NCBI GenBank assembly: GCA_913045265.1
Contig: CAJWQX010000028.1
Span: 1-44,249 of the forward strand
Source: UBA11889 sp002313255
Lineage (GTDB): Bacteria; Pseudomonadota; Gammaproteobacteria; Pseudomonadales; Azotimanducaceae
Direction: 5' to 3'
DNA: 44,249 nucleotides
Part shown: one piece after another, positions 15,647 to 25,250 of the stretch
Layout: each line of letters begins with the position of its first letter
Numbering within the stretch: the stretch's first letter is position 1
The notes under the pieces: model-generated
What the model was told of the DNA's origin: nothing
The model's input: only the letters and a program-made list of their open reading frames with translations
Database searches by the model: none
Program-made: the position numbers and the translations under genes

Positions 15647-15657
15647 AATCACGGTCG

Positions 15658-16614
15658 ATGGAAATCATCCGCGGCCTACACAACATCACAGCTCGGCACA
15701 AAGGTTGTGTTGTAACAATAGGAACATTCGACGGTCTCCACCACGGCCATCAGATGTTGTTATCTCATCTTAAGGCGAAGAGCGAGGAGCTCAACTATCC
15801 AAACCTTCTCGTAACCTTCGAACCGCTACCGCGAGAGTATTTTCAAGGTGCCGTTGTGCCCGCACGACTCACTCGGTTTAGAGAAAAGGTCACGATCCTC
15901 CGGGGACTAGCCCTCGACCGTCTACTGTGCATTCCGTTTAACGAACGCACACGAATTATTCCTGCGAAAGATGTTATCGAGGGACTATTGGTCAACACGT
16001 TAGACGTGCAGTACCTCGTGGTAGGCGACGATTTTCGGTTTGGCGAAGGCGCCAGAGGCAATTACGAGATGTTAAAAGAAGCAGGAGATCGTTTCGGCTT
16101 CGGCGTCAGCCACATGGGGACATTGAAGTTTGAGCACGGAAGGATTTCCAGTTCCCGTATCCGCGACGCGCTGTCTTTAGGCGACTTTGAGTTGGCGGAA
16201 AAATTGCTCGGCCGGCCGTATTTCATAATGGGTCGCGTGGTGTACGGGCGACAACTTGGACACCGGCTTGGTGTGCCGACGGCCAATATCCGTCTGCAGC
16301 GATACCGAGCGGCCTTGGAGGGGGTTTTCGCCGTTACTGTGACGGGCCTCGATCAGCAGTACGACGGCATCGCGAATATTGGTGTGAGGCCCACCGTGGA
16401 TGGGAAAGAGCCCCTCTTGGAAGTCCACATTTTCGATTTTGACGAAGAAATATACGGCAGGCTATTGACCGTGACTTTTCTCAATAAAGTTCGGGACGAG
16501 CAAACGTTCGATGATCTTGATTCTCTGAAAAACCAGATCGAGAAGGACATTTCTGAGACACGCGAGTGGTTTGCCAAACGGCGACTAGAACGCGATCGCG
16601 ATATAGTTGCTTGA
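15658..16614 (+). CDS. ribF: Bifunctional riboflavin kinase / FAD synthetase
   Basis: Turns riboflavin into FMN and FMN into FAD. 318 aa. The N-terminal adenylyltransferase domain has TIGTFDGLHHGHQ (nucleotide-binding HxGH-like motif) and 'VVGDDFRFGEGARGN', with ISSSRIRDAL near 165. The C-terminal kinase domain starts near 185 with GRVVYGRQLGHRLGVPTANI and continues with GIANIGVRPT and EVHIFDFDEEIYG. It follows murJ by 11 nt and overlaps lspA by a few bases. Full length, no anomalies. Confidence 0.96.
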   Translation: MEIIRGLHNITARHKGCVVTIGTFDGLHHGHQMLLSHLKAKSEELNYPNLLVTFEPLPREYFQGAVVPARLTRFREKVTILRGLALDRLLCIPFNERTRIIPAKDVIEGLLVNTLDVQYLVVGDDFRFGEGARGNYEMLKEAGDRFGFGVSHMGTLKFEHGRISSSRIRDALSLGDFELAEKLLGRPYFIMGRVVYGRQLGHRLGVPTANIRLQRYRAALEGVFAVTVTGLDQQYDGIANIGVRPTVDGKEPLLEVHIFDFDEEIYGRLLTVTFLNKVRDEQTFDDLDSLKNQIEKDISETREWFAKRRLERDRDIVA

Positions 16615-17080
16615 GGGTTCCCGACTGAAGATTTTTTTCGTGACAAGTGTGCTACTAGTCGTTGCTGATCAAATAACAAAACAGTTGGCGTTATTGCACT
16701 TGGCCACCGGACCGATCACGTTGCTACCATTTTTGTCGTTTCACCTGACTTGTAATACGGGCGCGGCGTTTAGCATGCTGCAGGGGTACAGTTGGTTGTT
16801 CTCGATTGTGGCGTTTTTCTTTTCTGGCTATTTTTGTTATCGCATTTGGAACCTAACGCGTGGCGCTTTCCTAGAAGGGTGGTCGTATGCGCTTATCCTT
16901 TCGGGCGCCGTCGGTAATCTGCTAGATCGATTGACTCATGGATGCGTCATTGATTTTATACATTTCCATTATTTGAATTTCGGTTTCCCGGTATTCAATC
17001 TCGCGGATACATGCATTACGGTGGGTGCGGCTGGATGGATAGTGCTTATGTACCGGGATTACTCGAGAGCGCGCACGTAA
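16607..17080 (+). CDS. lspA: Lipoprotein signal peptidase (SPase II)
   Basis: Inner-membrane aspartyl protease that cleaves prolipoprotein signal peptides. About 157 aa with four membrane helices. The two catalytic aspartates are in SGAVGNLLDRL and FNLADTCI, and the conserved VADQITKQ and NTGAAFSML are present. The start is uncertain. TTG at 16607 overlaps the ribF stop but has little ribosome-binding site, while GAGGG at 16613-16617 would better serve a CTG at 16625. Either keeps the first helix. The next gene begins inside its stop codon (TAATG). Confidence 0.95.
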   Translation: MLEGSRLKIFFVTSVLLVVADQITKQLALLHLATGPITLLPFLSFHLTCNTGAAFSMLQGYSWLFSIVAFFFSGYFCYRIWNLTRGAFLEGWSYALILSGAVGNLLDRLTHGCVIDFIHFHYLNFGFPVFNLADTCITVGAAGWIVLMYRDYSRART

Positions 17081-17538
17081 TGAATGATCTGATCGCACAT
17101 TCTTCCGGCCTCGTTGTTGGCCCGGGAACTCGCACGTGTATGCACTTCTCAATTCTCTTGGTCGACGGTTCCGAGGTAGATTCGACCCGCGGGGCCGAGC
17201 CGGCTGTTTTCACTTTTGGCGATGGAAGTCTTCTGCCAGGGTTTGAAAATGCGATCAAGGGCCTTCGTGAAGGCGAAAGCGGACAGTTCGAAATAGCGGC
17301 AAAGAATGGGTTTGGTGAATGCAACGAGGCAAATGTCCAAGAGTTACCGATCGCGTCATTCACCTCGGTCGGCGAACTAGAACCGGGGTTAGTGGTATCT
17401 TTTGGATCCCCCGACGGTGAGTTGCCAGGGATCATCAAAGCCGTTGGCGAGAACAAAGCGATTGTCGATTTTAACCATCCGCTCGCCGGTAGGGTGCTGA
17501 TCTTCGACGTTACGATCCTGAACGTTTGTCCGTTATAA
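17080..17538 (+). CDS. fkpB: FKBP-type peptidyl-prolyl isomerase, SlpA/FkpB-like
   Basis: About 152 aa from the ATG overlapping the lspA stop (taATG). The FKBP core (SILLVDGSEVDSTRG, TFGDGSLLPGFENAIKGLREGE) is split by the flap-inserted IF domain ('ELEPGLVVSFGSPDGELPGIIKAVGENKAIVDFNHPLAGRVLIFDVTIL'), as in SlpA/FkpB and SlyD. It lacks the histidine-rich tail of SlyD. lspA-fkpB is the standard order. In E. coli the next genes are ispH and others, which are absent here because a convergent bamD follows. Confidence 0.92.
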   Translation: MNDLIAHSSGLVVGPGTRTCMHFSILLVDGSEVDSTRGAEPAVFTFGDGSLLPGFENAIKGLREGESGQFEIAAKNGFGECNEANVQELPIASFTSVGELEPGLVVSFGSPDGELPGIIKAVGENKAIVDFNHPLAGRVLIFDVTILNVCPL

Positions 17539-17582
17539 GCCGCATCGAGCTGTTAATACAGGCGCAGTCCTGGTCCTTGTCG

Positions 17583-18575
17583 CTATCCTAAGATACGTCG
17601 ATACCAGGGCTTTTTCGGTGCCGGGTCGCTAATCGATTCTTGGGTATCCGTCTGCAGAGAGTTCGGTACGCCCGTGTCGGGCTGCGAGATCTGTAGAGGC
17701 GGGGGTACGTTGGGGCGATCGACAAGACCGAAAGTCATGATGTTGATCCAGCTGCGATCACGGTTAGCGATCGCTTCCTCCAGAATTAGATTCCCATTCT
17801 CGTCGAAAGCCCGGTAATCCGGATAGTTCATCGCCAATACCCGCAACGAATCATTTGCAGCTTCCGTCAAACCGAGCTTGTAATTTGACTCGATCAGGAT
17901 CGCCAGCGCTTCAGGTACGGAAGGCGTCTTCGAGTAGTTTTCGACAACGGCGCGAGCGCGATTTGCAGCGGCCACGTGTGCATCTCGTGAGAGATAGTAA
18001 CTAGCAATATCCACTTCGGCTTGCGCGAGAAGATTGCGCAAGTAAACCATTCGTTGATGGGCGTCCTTGGCATATTCACTATCGGGGAATCGATTTAGAA
18101 ACTCACTAAAGTACGCAAATGCTACTTCGGCACCAGACATGTCGCGTCGAGACTCTTCGCCACCAAAAAACCGGTCAAGCACGCTGCGGTTTCCCGTAAA
18201 TGCGGCGAGTCCGCGCATGTAGTAGGCGTAGTCGACGTTTGGGTGCTGGGGGTGCAGTCGGATGAAGCGGTCGGCGGATGCTTCGACAGACTCGAGATCC
18301 ACGCTCATGTAGTGGGCGTAAATGAGTTCCAACTGCCCCTGTTCTGCGTACCGACCGAAAGGGAAACGCGCTTCGAGTTGTTGAAGTCGATTGATGCCAA
18401 GAGAATAGTTCCCGGTCTTAAGGCTGGTATTCGCCCGTCGATACAGGATCTGTTCACTGGTTTCATCCTCGACTATTTCTTGCGCATCGGTGGCTGGTCC
18501 CACAAATGGCATCCAGGCGCAGCTGCAAAGCGTGGAAAAGACGGAGAGAAAAATTAGACGCATAAGGAATCTCAA
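17583..18575 (-). CDS. bamD: Outer-membrane assembly lipoprotein BamD
   Basis: Essential lipoprotein of the BAM complex that inserts beta-barrels in the outer membrane. 330 aa, longer than E. coli BamD (~245 aa) because of a C-terminal extension rich in Pro and Gln. A lipoprotein signal peptide precedes Cys19 (lipobox LCS-C). TPR-type repeats run through residues ~40-240: 'LYRRANTSLKTGNYSLGINRLQQLEARFPFG', YYMRGLAAF, 'FLNRFPDSEYAKDAHQRMVYLRN'. Starts at either of two close ATGs (MRFLM). In most gammaproteobacteria bamD is directly divergent from rluD; here an MFS gene lies between. Confidence 0.93.
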   Translation of the reverse strand: MRFLMRLIFLSVFSTLCSCAWMPFVGPATDAQEIVEDETSEQILYRRANTSLKTGNYSLGINRLQQLEARFPFGRYAEQGQLELIYAHYMSVDLESVEASADRFIRLHPQHPNVDYAYYMRGLAAFTGNRSVLDRFFGGEESRRDMSGAEVAFAYFSEFLNRFPDSEYAKDAHQRMVYLRNLLAQAEVDIASYYLSRDAHVAAANRARAVVENYSKTPSVPEALAILIESNYKLGLTEAANDSLRVLAMNYPDYRAFDENGNLILEEAIANRDRSWINIMTFGLVDRPNVPPPLQISQPDTGVPNSLQTDTQESISDPAPKKPWYRRILG

Positions 18576-18719
18576 GGTCGAAACTGCATTTTACGGTCCG
18601 AGCGGCTAATTTGCATTGCGTATGGTTTCGAATTCGCCAAACGCAATACAGACCTCGCGCACCGGGATCAAAATCCGTAGGGTTGCAAATTGCGCACACC
18701 GAATGGACCTCAAAACGAC

Positions 18720-20078
18720 ATGGTTAATTTTCTCGCGACGCCGCGTTTGAGGCCGTTAGCGCTCACCGACCGGCGGTGGCTTCGTTTCACCGCGTTCACT
18801 TCGTATTACTTTGCTCAAGGTGTTCCCATCGGACTGTTCTCTATAGCCATTCCCGCGGCGCTCGCAGAACAAGGTCGTACCGTGGCCGAGGTTCTTTGGC
18901 TAGCCGGGTGGGTAAACCTCCCGTGGGCACTCAAACTGATTGTGGGACCGTTCATGGACCGCTTCCGATACCTGCCGATGGGAAATCGGCGTCCATGGGT
19001 GATGTTGGCGCAGACGGGGCTCGTCACATCGTTCGTCGGCATGGCTCTTCTTGAACCAACGTTAGGCGGTTCTTTAGTGCCCATCGCGGTTTGTGGGGTC
19101 GTCATCAATTCATTTGCGGCGAGTCAAGATGTGGCCGTTGACGGGATGGCCATCGACGTCTTACCAACTGACGAGCGCGGTCGCGCGAACGCGCTCATGG
19201 GATTTGGACAGGCCGCAGGTTTCGCGTGTTATGGGGCATTGTGCACGCGTCTCATCCACTCGGTCGGGATTGAGGGGGCGGCATTGTTTTGCGCGGTGTC
19301 GGTTGGATTAATACTTATTGTTGTTGCCATGGTACGAGAACGTCCGGGTGAGAAGATGATGCCTTGGGGATCTGGCCAAGCATCAGCCAAACATAGCCTT
19401 GCCGATCGACATATCGCGCAAATCGGATCCGACATTTTCCGCGTTCTGTTGTTACCGATGAGTTTATTACTGATGCTGGTTGAGTTTCTGAATAGGTTTC
19501 GCGACGGCATAGCTCTTGGCGTATTTCCTGTTTTTGGTGTGCAAGAAATAGGCCTCAGTGATATCCAGTATGCAGATTTCAGCTTTTGGGTGACGTTGGG
19601 CGCCGCCGTTTTTGGCGCATTGTTAGGGCCATCTATCGATCGCTTTGGGGCCAGGCGATTCCTGCTCATTGCACTTTTCGGTGCCGCTATTTGTCATGTG
19701 GTTGTTGGGTTGCTCGAGACACTGTGGACCAGTACGCCTTTCATGGTGACGCTAGCGGTCGTCAACGCAGCCTTTGGCCAGCTGGTGTTTGTGACCACCA
19801 TCGCTATTTTTATGTCGATATGTTGGTCGAAGGTATCCGCAACTCAATTCGCGATCTACATGGCGATGGCGAATCTGAGCCGGTCCATCGGCTCGTGGGT
19901 ATTTGCCGGTGTCGACGAATTCCTAGATTTAGGCTATAGGGAATCGTTCTTTGTGATGGCAGGCTTGCTCGTTGTTGCAGCGTTATTGCTGACGCGATTT
20001 AGCACGTCTTCACACGCCGATCGGGTCGAACAACTCGATAGTGATCGGGGAAGTGGCAAACCTATAGGCCGTGGCTAA
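18720..20078 (+). CDS. MFS transporter (AmpG/PAT-like)
   Basis: Inner-membrane permease with about 12 helices, ~452 aa. The signature region resembles AmpG-type muropeptide or acetyl-CoA transporters: FAQGVPIGLFSIAIPAAL, WVNLPWALKLIVGPFMDR, and 'ASQDVAVDGMAIDVLPTDERGRANALMGFGQ' (motif with D-x-A-x-D). Substrate cannot be read off; import of cell-wall anhydro-muropeptides is one possibility. The frame also allows a TTG start at 18690, ten codons earlier; ATG at 18720 gives MVNFLATPRLRPLAL. It lies between bamD (divergent) and rluD (same strand, 44 nt later), an unusual place for a transporter. Confidence 0.8.
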   Translation: MVNFLATPRLRPLALTDRRWLRFTAFTSYYFAQGVPIGLFSIAIPAALAEQGRTVAEVLWLAGWVNLPWALKLIVGPFMDRFRYLPMGNRRPWVMLAQTGLVTSFVGMALLEPTLGGSLVPIAVCGVVINSFAASQDVAVDGMAIDVLPTDERGRANALMGFGQAAGFACYGALCTRLIHSVGIEGAALFCAVSVGLILIVVAMVRERPGEKMMPWGSGQASAKHSLADRHIAQIGSDIFRVLLLPMSLLLMLVEFLNRFRDGIALGVFPVFGVQEIGLSDIQYADFSFWVTLGAAVFGALLGPSIDRFGARRFLLIALFGAAICHVVVGLLETLWTSTPFMVTLAVVNAAFGQLVFVTTIAIFMSICWSKVSATQFAIYMAMANLSRSIGSWVFAGVDEFLDLGYRESFFVMAGLLVVAALLLTRFSTSSHADRVEQLDSDRGSGKPIGRG

Positions 20079-20122
20079 CATGGTGTCGATGCGACGAGTT
20101 TGCGAAGATATTCGATCGGCTT

Positions 20123-21079
20123 ATGCTCGGTAAGTCGATCGAGCGGGCCGAAACTTTGGCGAAGACGCATGTAGGTCAAAGGATCGACAAAGCGTTGGCA
20201 GAGATATGGCTTGAGTTTTCCCGTGCCCAAATCACGAAATGGATGCGGATTGGCGCAATCCAAATTAATGGCAATGTCGTTAAACCCGATGCGAAAGTTT
20301 GCGGAGGAGAGCGGGTACGCTTGAATGTCACCATGCCGGCTTCAGAGGACTGGCTGATCGCTGAGGCACTAGATTTTTCGGTCGTGTACGAAGATCAGGA
20401 TCTTTTGATCGTTGACAAACCGCGAGGCCTCGTGGTTCATCCTGGCGCCGGAAATTTGACCGGCACGCTAGTCAACGGGCTGATAAATCGACGTGCTGAG
20501 TTGGCTCAGTTGCCGCGGGCGGGGATTGTCCATCGACTCGACAAAGACACCACCGGATTGATGGTTGTCGCCGCCAATAACAAGGCGCTGAAAATACTTA
20601 CCCAAGCCATAGCTAAGCACGACGTTGACCGACGTTATGTGGCTATCTGCGAAGGGATCCTCCTAAAGCGTAGACGTGTTGATATGGCGATAGGCCGTGA
20701 TTTTCGCGACCGGACCCGTCAACGCGTAAGAGACGATGGACGAGATGCTGTCACGCGCGTGAAACCCGCCGAGACATTCCGCGGACATACGGCGGTCGAG
20801 GCGTTTTTGGAGACTGGTAGAACGCATCAAGTGCGTGTACACCTGGCCGCGATCGGTCACCCGTTGGTGGGAGATCGTCGCTACGGAGCGCGGGGGCGAT
20901 TGCCTAAGCAACCGACCGAAAAGCTGGTTGGCGCTATACGCAGCTTCGATAGACAGGCATTGCACGCGGCCGGATTAGCCTTCAGTCATCCATCAAGCGG
21001 TAAAAGGGTGGAATTTGAAAGCGATCTGCCGTCGGATATGCAGTTTCTCGTTGAAACCTTGCGCCAGGATCAATCTTGA
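20123..21079 (+). CDS. rluD: 23S rRNA pseudouridine synthase RluD
   Basis: Makes pseudouridines 1911, 1915 and 1917 in helix 69 of 23S rRNA. 318 aa. An S4 RNA-binding domain lies near residues 15-75 (RIDKALAEIW…RAQITKWMRIGAIQING). The catalytic domain contains the motif with the nucleophilic Asp, GIVHRLDKDTTGLMVVA, plus ETGRTHQVRVHLAAIGHPLVGDRRYG. The stop overlaps the TTG start of pgeF (cTTGA). Confidence 0.95.
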   Translation: MLGKSIERAETLAKTHVGQRIDKALAEIWLEFSRAQITKWMRIGAIQINGNVVKPDAKVCGGERVRLNVTMPASEDWLIAEALDFSVVYEDQDLLIVDKPRGLVVHPGAGNLTGTLVNGLINRRAELAQLPRAGIVHRLDKDTTGLMVVAANNKALKILTQAIAKHDVDRRYVAICEGILLKRRRVDMAIGRDFRDRTRQRVRDDGRDAVTRVKPAETFRGHTAVEAFLETGRTHQVRVHLAAIGHPLVGDRRYGARGRLPKQPTEKLVGAIRSFDRQALHAAGLAFSHPSSGKRVEFESDLPSDMQFLVETLRQDQS

Positions 21080-21882
21080 TTGATTGGATAGACGCAACTT
21101 GCGAACTCCCCGATGGCGTTCGAGCGGGCTATACCACGCGATTGGGAGGTGCCAGTGAGGGCGCGTATTTGTCAGCCAACATGGCTACGCATGTTGGTGA
21201 TGTTGACGCTGATGTCAGAGAGAATCGACGACGACTGCTTCAAATAACGGGGCTCGCCGACATCCGCTGGCTGAAGCAGGTCCATGGCTCGAGCGTCGCA
21301 AAGGTAGAACCGCACGTCGATCCGGTTGATGAACAAGGCTCGGCGTCGGTTGCGGATGCTCAATGGACCGATTCAATCGGAATCGGTCTAGCGATTCTTA
21401 GCGCTGACTGCTTCCCCGTGGTTATTGCGGATGCTAGAGGCAGCATTGTTGGGATCGCGCATTGTGGTTGGCGTGGGGCTGTATGTGGGGTCCTCGAATC
21501 GCTTGTTGCCGCTATGCGTTGTCGATCAGCATCGCTCAATGCGTGGATGGGCCCGGGTATTTGCAAGCGATGTTATGAGGTCGGACCTGACGTTGTAGCG
21601 CGCCTTGACGCCCGGATATCGAAAAACGTACTCGTCGCCGGGCCACGCCGGGAACGCTGGTTTCTGGATCTTCCTGGCTATCTGGAAATATTGCTCCAAG
21701 AATTAGGAATCGAACGTATTTTTGGTTCACCAAGCTGCACTTATCAGGACGAAAATCTGTATTCCTATCGCAGGGGCAAGGTCACAGGGCGTGTGGCGAC
21801 GATAGTCTGGCGCGAAACACCTTGTACTTCGGACCCTCCTAATCAGGTATTTGCCTCGTGCGTTCCCGCCACGACTCTTTGA
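21076..21882 (+). CDS. pgeF: Purine nucleoside phosphorylase / laccase-domain protein (YfiH)
   Basis: 268 aa. YfiH/PgeF family: 'GYTTRLGGASEGAYLSANMATHVGD', LKQVHGSSV with the first metal-binding His, 'SADCFPVVIAD' with the Cys, and 'GIAHCGWRGAVCGVLE' with the second His. Members act on purine nucleosides and edit peptidoglycan precursors. TTG start overlapping the rluD stop in the pattern TTGA, which implies translational coupling. rluD-pgeF is the standard order. Confidence 0.93.
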   Translation: MIDWIDATCELPDGVRAGYTTRLGGASEGAYLSANMATHVGDVDADVRENRRRLLQITGLADIRWLKQVHGSSVAKVEPHVDPVDEQGSASVADAQWTDSIGIGLAILSADCFPVVIADARGSIVGIAHCGWRGAVCGVLESLVAAMRCRSASLNAWMGPGICKRCYEVGPDVVARLDARISKNVLVAGPRRERWFLDLPGYLEILLQELGIERIFGSPSCTYQDENLYSYRRGKVTGRVATIVWRETPCTSDPPNQVFASCVPATTL

Positions 21883-21945
21883 CAGATACAACGTATTTCA
21901 GAAGAATAGCTGCCCTTTGCTCTGATTTGACGGGATTGTGCACCG

Positions 21946-23697
21946 ATGACCGAACGATTGTCTGGCGGTGACATGCTTATTCGGGCGCTGCATGACGAAG
22001 GCGTCGAGTACATCTTTGGTTACCCGGGTGGGGCAGCCTTGCACATTTACGATGCAATCTTCAGACAGCAAGAAATCGAACACATTCTTGTACGTCACGA
22101 ACAAGCTGCGACCCATATGGCCGATGGGTACGCACGAGCGACAGGTCGTCCTGGTGTTGTCTTAGTCACGTCTGGACCAGGTGCTACGAACGCGATCACG
22201 GGGATCGCCACGGCCTACATGGATTCGACACCCATTGTTGTAATTTCGGGGCAAGTTCCTACCGATTTGATTGGAACAGACGCGTTCCAGGAAACCGACA
22301 TGGTGGGTATTTCGCGGCCCGTCGTGAAACACAGTTTCTTGGTCAGAGCGGCCAGCGAGATTCCGGATGTTGTCAAAAAGGCTTTCTATATCGCGGCGAG
22401 CGGTAGGCCTGGGCCGGTCGTGATCGATGTCCCCAAAGATACGACCGATCCGAACGAACGATACGAATATAACTACCCAGCGGAGGTTTCGTTACGTTCG
22501 TACAAGCCTTCTTCGGGCGGCCACGTGGGTCAAATCAGGAATGCCGTCCGAGCCTTGAGCGAAGCTCGTCGACCGGTCATTTATACGGGCGGCGGCGTCG
22601 TCCAAGGTGAAGCGAGTGCGGAGTTGGTGGCTGTGGCAAGAAAGTTGGGCTATCCAGTGACAAATACGTTGATGGGGCTTGGAGCATTCCCTGGCGACGA
22701 CCCGCAATTTCTAGGCATGCTGGGTATGCACGGTACATATGAAGCCAATTGTGCAATGCACCACGCGGATCTAATTTTTGCGGTAGGGGCCCGATTCGAC
22801 GATCGTGTAACGAACAATCCGGCAAAGTTCTGCCCCGAGGCTCGAATCATCCATGTTGATGTGGATCCGGCGTCGATCGCAAAGATCATTGATGTCGACA
22901 TCCCTATTGTTGGTCATTGCAAAGTCGTTCTAGCGGAAATATTGGCGGTGCTGGAAACGGAGATTGCTGACACGCTCGATAATGCAGACGATGTGACAGC
23001 GTGGTGGCAACGAATCGATCGATGGCGGGCGGAACACGGTCTTGATCACGACCAAAGCGAACGTCGGGGCGCTGGTGGTTCGCTCCTGCCACAACAGGTT
23101 GTGCAGGCCGTCTATCGCGCAACGGGTGGTGACGCGTACGTGACCAGCGATGTCGGACAACACCAAATGTTCGCGGCTCAATATTATCGGTTTCCGGAAC
23201 CAAGGCGATGGATTAACTCTGGCGGGCTGGGAACTATGGGGTTTGGATTCCCGGCAGCGATGGGCGTGCAGTTCGCTTTTCCGGACAAGACGGTTGTGTG
23301 TATCACGGGGGAAGGGAGCTTTATGATGAACATGCAGGAGTTATCGACCTGCATGCAATACTCGCTACCCATCAAGATTATTAATCTCAACAATCAAGCC
23401 CTTGGCATGGTTAAACAATGGCAGGACATGCAGTACGCCGGTCGTCATTCTCAAAGTACGTATCGGGACGCGCTTCCCGACTTCAGTCAAATGGTGGCGT
23501 CGTTTGGTCACGTCGGCATCAAGGTGACCACACTGGAAGAGCTGAATTCCGTTGTCCCTGACATTTTTGGAGACCGATACCGAAACGACTTGGTGTTTCT
23601 TGATGCTCATATCGACCCTGATGAGCACGTTTACCCAATGTCCATCAAGGGAGGCGCTCTTAAGGACATGGTTTTAGGAAAAGAGGAACCAACCTAG
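21946..23697 (+). CDS. ilvI: Acetolactate synthase large subunit
   Basis: First common step of branched-chain amino acid synthesis; thiamine diphosphate, Mg and FAD dependent. 583 aa. The ThDP glutamate is in LVRHEQAATHMADGYARATG; the FAD/central domain is around 200-340; the C-terminal ThDP motif is CITGEGSFMMNMQELSTC…INLNN. The motif reads GEG rather than the textbook GDG, a variant I recall in related gammaproteobacteria. No attenuator-type leader peptide rich in Val/Leu/Ile is visible in 21883-21945. Overlaps ilvH by one base. Confidence 0.95.
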   Translation: MTERLSGGDMLIRALHDEGVEYIFGYPGGAALHIYDAIFRQQEIEHILVRHEQAATHMADGYARATGRPGVVLVTSGPGATNAITGIATAYMDSTPIVVISGQVPTDLIGTDAFQETDMVGISRPVVKHSFLVRAASEIPDVVKKAFYIAASGRPGPVVIDVPKDTTDPNERYEYNYPAEVSLRSYKPSSGGHVGQIRNAVRALSEARRPVIYTGGGVVQGEASAELVAVARKLGYPVTNTLMGLGAFPGDDPQFLGMLGMHGTYEANCAMHHADLIFAVGARFDDRVTNNPAKFCPEARIIHVDVDPASIAKIIDVDIPIVGHCKVVLAEILAVLETEIADTLDNADDVTAWWQRIDRWRAEHGLDHDQSERRGAGGSLLPQQVVQAVYRATGGDAYVTSDVGQHQMFAAQYYRFPEPRRWINSGGLGTMGFGFPAAMGVQFAFPDKTVVCITGEGSFMMNMQELSTCMQYSLPIKIINLNNQALGMVKQWQDMQYAGRHSQSTYRDALPDFSQMVASFGHVGIKVTTLEELNSVVPDIFGDRYRNDLVFLDAHIDPDEHVYPMSIKGGALKDMVLGKEEPT

Positions 23698-24188
23698 TGC
23701 GACGCATAATTGCTGTTCTACTTGAGAATGAAGCGGGTGCGCTTTCTAGGGTCGTCGGGCTTTTCGCGCAGCGTAACTACAACATTGAGACGTTGACTGT
23801 CGCACCGACGGAGGATCCTACGCTTTCCCGTCTCACGCTGACGACGGAGGGCGACGACGGCAAGATCGAACAGATCACAAAACACTTAAATAGGTTGATT
23901 GAAGTGGTTAGGGTGTTTGACCTGACGGAGGGTGATCACTTAGAGCGGGAAATCATGATGATAAAAGTCCGTGCCGATGGTGCTACTCGGGCGGAAGTGA
24001 AACGTACGACCGATATTTTTCGTGGACAGATCGTCGATGTAAATCAGAATACCTATACTATTCAACTGGTCGGGCCTTCGGGAAAACTCGCGGCGTTTAT
24101 TGACGCGTTGGATAGGAATCAAGTCGTTGAAGTTGTTCGTTCGGGCGTTTCAGGTATCGGTCGAGGTGACAGAATTTTAAGCCTCTGA
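23697..24188 (+). CDS. ilvH: Acetolactate synthase small (regulatory) subunit
   Basis: 163 aa, full length. N-terminal ACT domain: RRIIAVLLENEAGALSRVVGLF and RNYNIETLTVAPTEDPTLSRLT, the valine-binding part. The C-terminal domain has MIKVRADGATRAEVKR and ends GISGIGRGDRILSL-like (SGVSGIGRGD). GTG start that shares a base with the ilvI stop (taGTG), ensuring equal production of the two subunits. Confidence 0.95.
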   Translation: MRRIIAVLLENEAGALSRVVGLFAQRNYNIETLTVAPTEDPTLSRLTLTTEGDDGKIEQITKHLNRLIEVVRVFDLTEGDHLEREIMMIKVRADGATRAEVKRTTDIFRGQIVDVNQNTYTIQLVGPSGKLAAFIDALDRNQVVEVVRSGVSGIGRGDRILSL

Positions 24189-24224
24189 TCGCGACGCTAA
24201 AGGCAGGCTAGAAAGGAAAAATAT

Positions 24225-25244
24225 ATGCAAGTTTATTACGATAAGGACGCGGACCTCTCGATTATTCAGAACATGCGCGTTGTCGTTGTGGGGTACGGCT
24301 CGCAGGGTCACGCTCACGCTAACAATCTTCGCGATAGTGGTGTTTCCAACGTTGCGATTGGTCTTCGCGATGGTTCGGGCTCTGCCACTAAAGCAACGGA
24401 AGCTGGTTTTGCCGTCGTTAGGGTAGCCGACGCGATAGCAGATGCCGATTTGGTGATGGTACTAGCTCCGGACGAAAAGCAGCAGCAACTCTATGTCGAC
24501 GAAATTGCCCCAAACCTCAAGCAAGGGGCATGCATGGCATTTGCCCATGGTTTTAACATTCACTTCGGATTGATCGAGCCTCGCGAGGACCTCGACGTCA
24601 TTATGATTGCGCCGAAAGGGCCCGGTCACACGGTTCGGTCGACGTATGTTGAGGGTGGTGGCGTTCCGTCGCTGATAGCGGTAAGCCAGGATGCTTCAGG
24701 CCGAGCCAAAGAAATTGCGCTCTCGTATGCGTCCGCCAATGGTGGTGGCCGGGCGGGGGTTATTGAAACGACGTTTCAAGAGGAAACGGAAACAGATCTC
24801 TTTGGCGAACAGGCTGTGCTCTGTGGCGGTGTGGCGGCGTTGGTGCAGGCAGGATTCGAAACGTTAACAGAAGCCGGTTACGCTCCGGAAATGGCTTATT
24901 TCGAGTGCCTTCACGAGCTAAAACTCATTGTGGATTTCTTTTACGAAGGTGGCATTTCAAATATGTGGTACACCGTTTCCAATACGGCTGAATACGGGGG
25001 TCTTACCCGGGGCAGTCGCATCGTTAACGAGGAGACGAAAAAGGAAATGCGTCGTATTCTTGAAGAGATTCAAAACGGGAGTTTTGCGCGTGAATTTGTT
25101 AGTGAAAATCAGGCCGGCGCGCCGACCATGAAGGCAATGAGGCGCATGAGCCAGGCGCATGAAATTGAGGTAGTGGGTGCTCGTCTCCGAGCCATGATGC
25201 CCTGGATCGAAGAGAATAAATTGGTAGATAAGACCAAGAATTGA
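24225..25244 (+). CDS. ilvC: Ketol-acid reductoisomerase (class I)
   Basis: Second step of valine/isoleucine synthesis. 339 aa, the short class I type. Rossmann motif GYGSQGHAHANNLRDSGV, with LRDGSGS indicating NADPH preference; metal-binding residues in 'ETDLFGEQAVLCGG' and the C-terminal knotted domain (ECLHELKLIVDFFYEGG). A GAAAGGAAAAA ribosome-binding site precedes the ATG. 36 nt after ilvH, so one ilvIHC operon. Confidence 0.96.
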   Translation: MQVYYDKDADLSIIQNMRVVVVGYGSQGHAHANNLRDSGVSNVAIGLRDGSGSATKATEAGFAVVRVADAIADADLVMVLAPDEKQQQLYVDEIAPNLKQGACMAFAHGFNIHFGLIEPREDLDVIMIAPKGPGHTVRSTYVEGGGVPSLIAVSQDASGRAKEIALSYASANGGGRAGVIETTFQEETETDLFGEQAVLCGGVAALVQAGFETLTEAGYAPEMAYFECLHELKLIVDFFYEGGISNMWYTVSNTAEYGGLTRGSRIVNEETKKEMRRILEEIQNGSFAREFVSENQAGAPTMKAMRRMSQAHEIEVVGARLRAMMPWIEENKLVDKTKN

Positions 25245-25250
25245 TTAACG

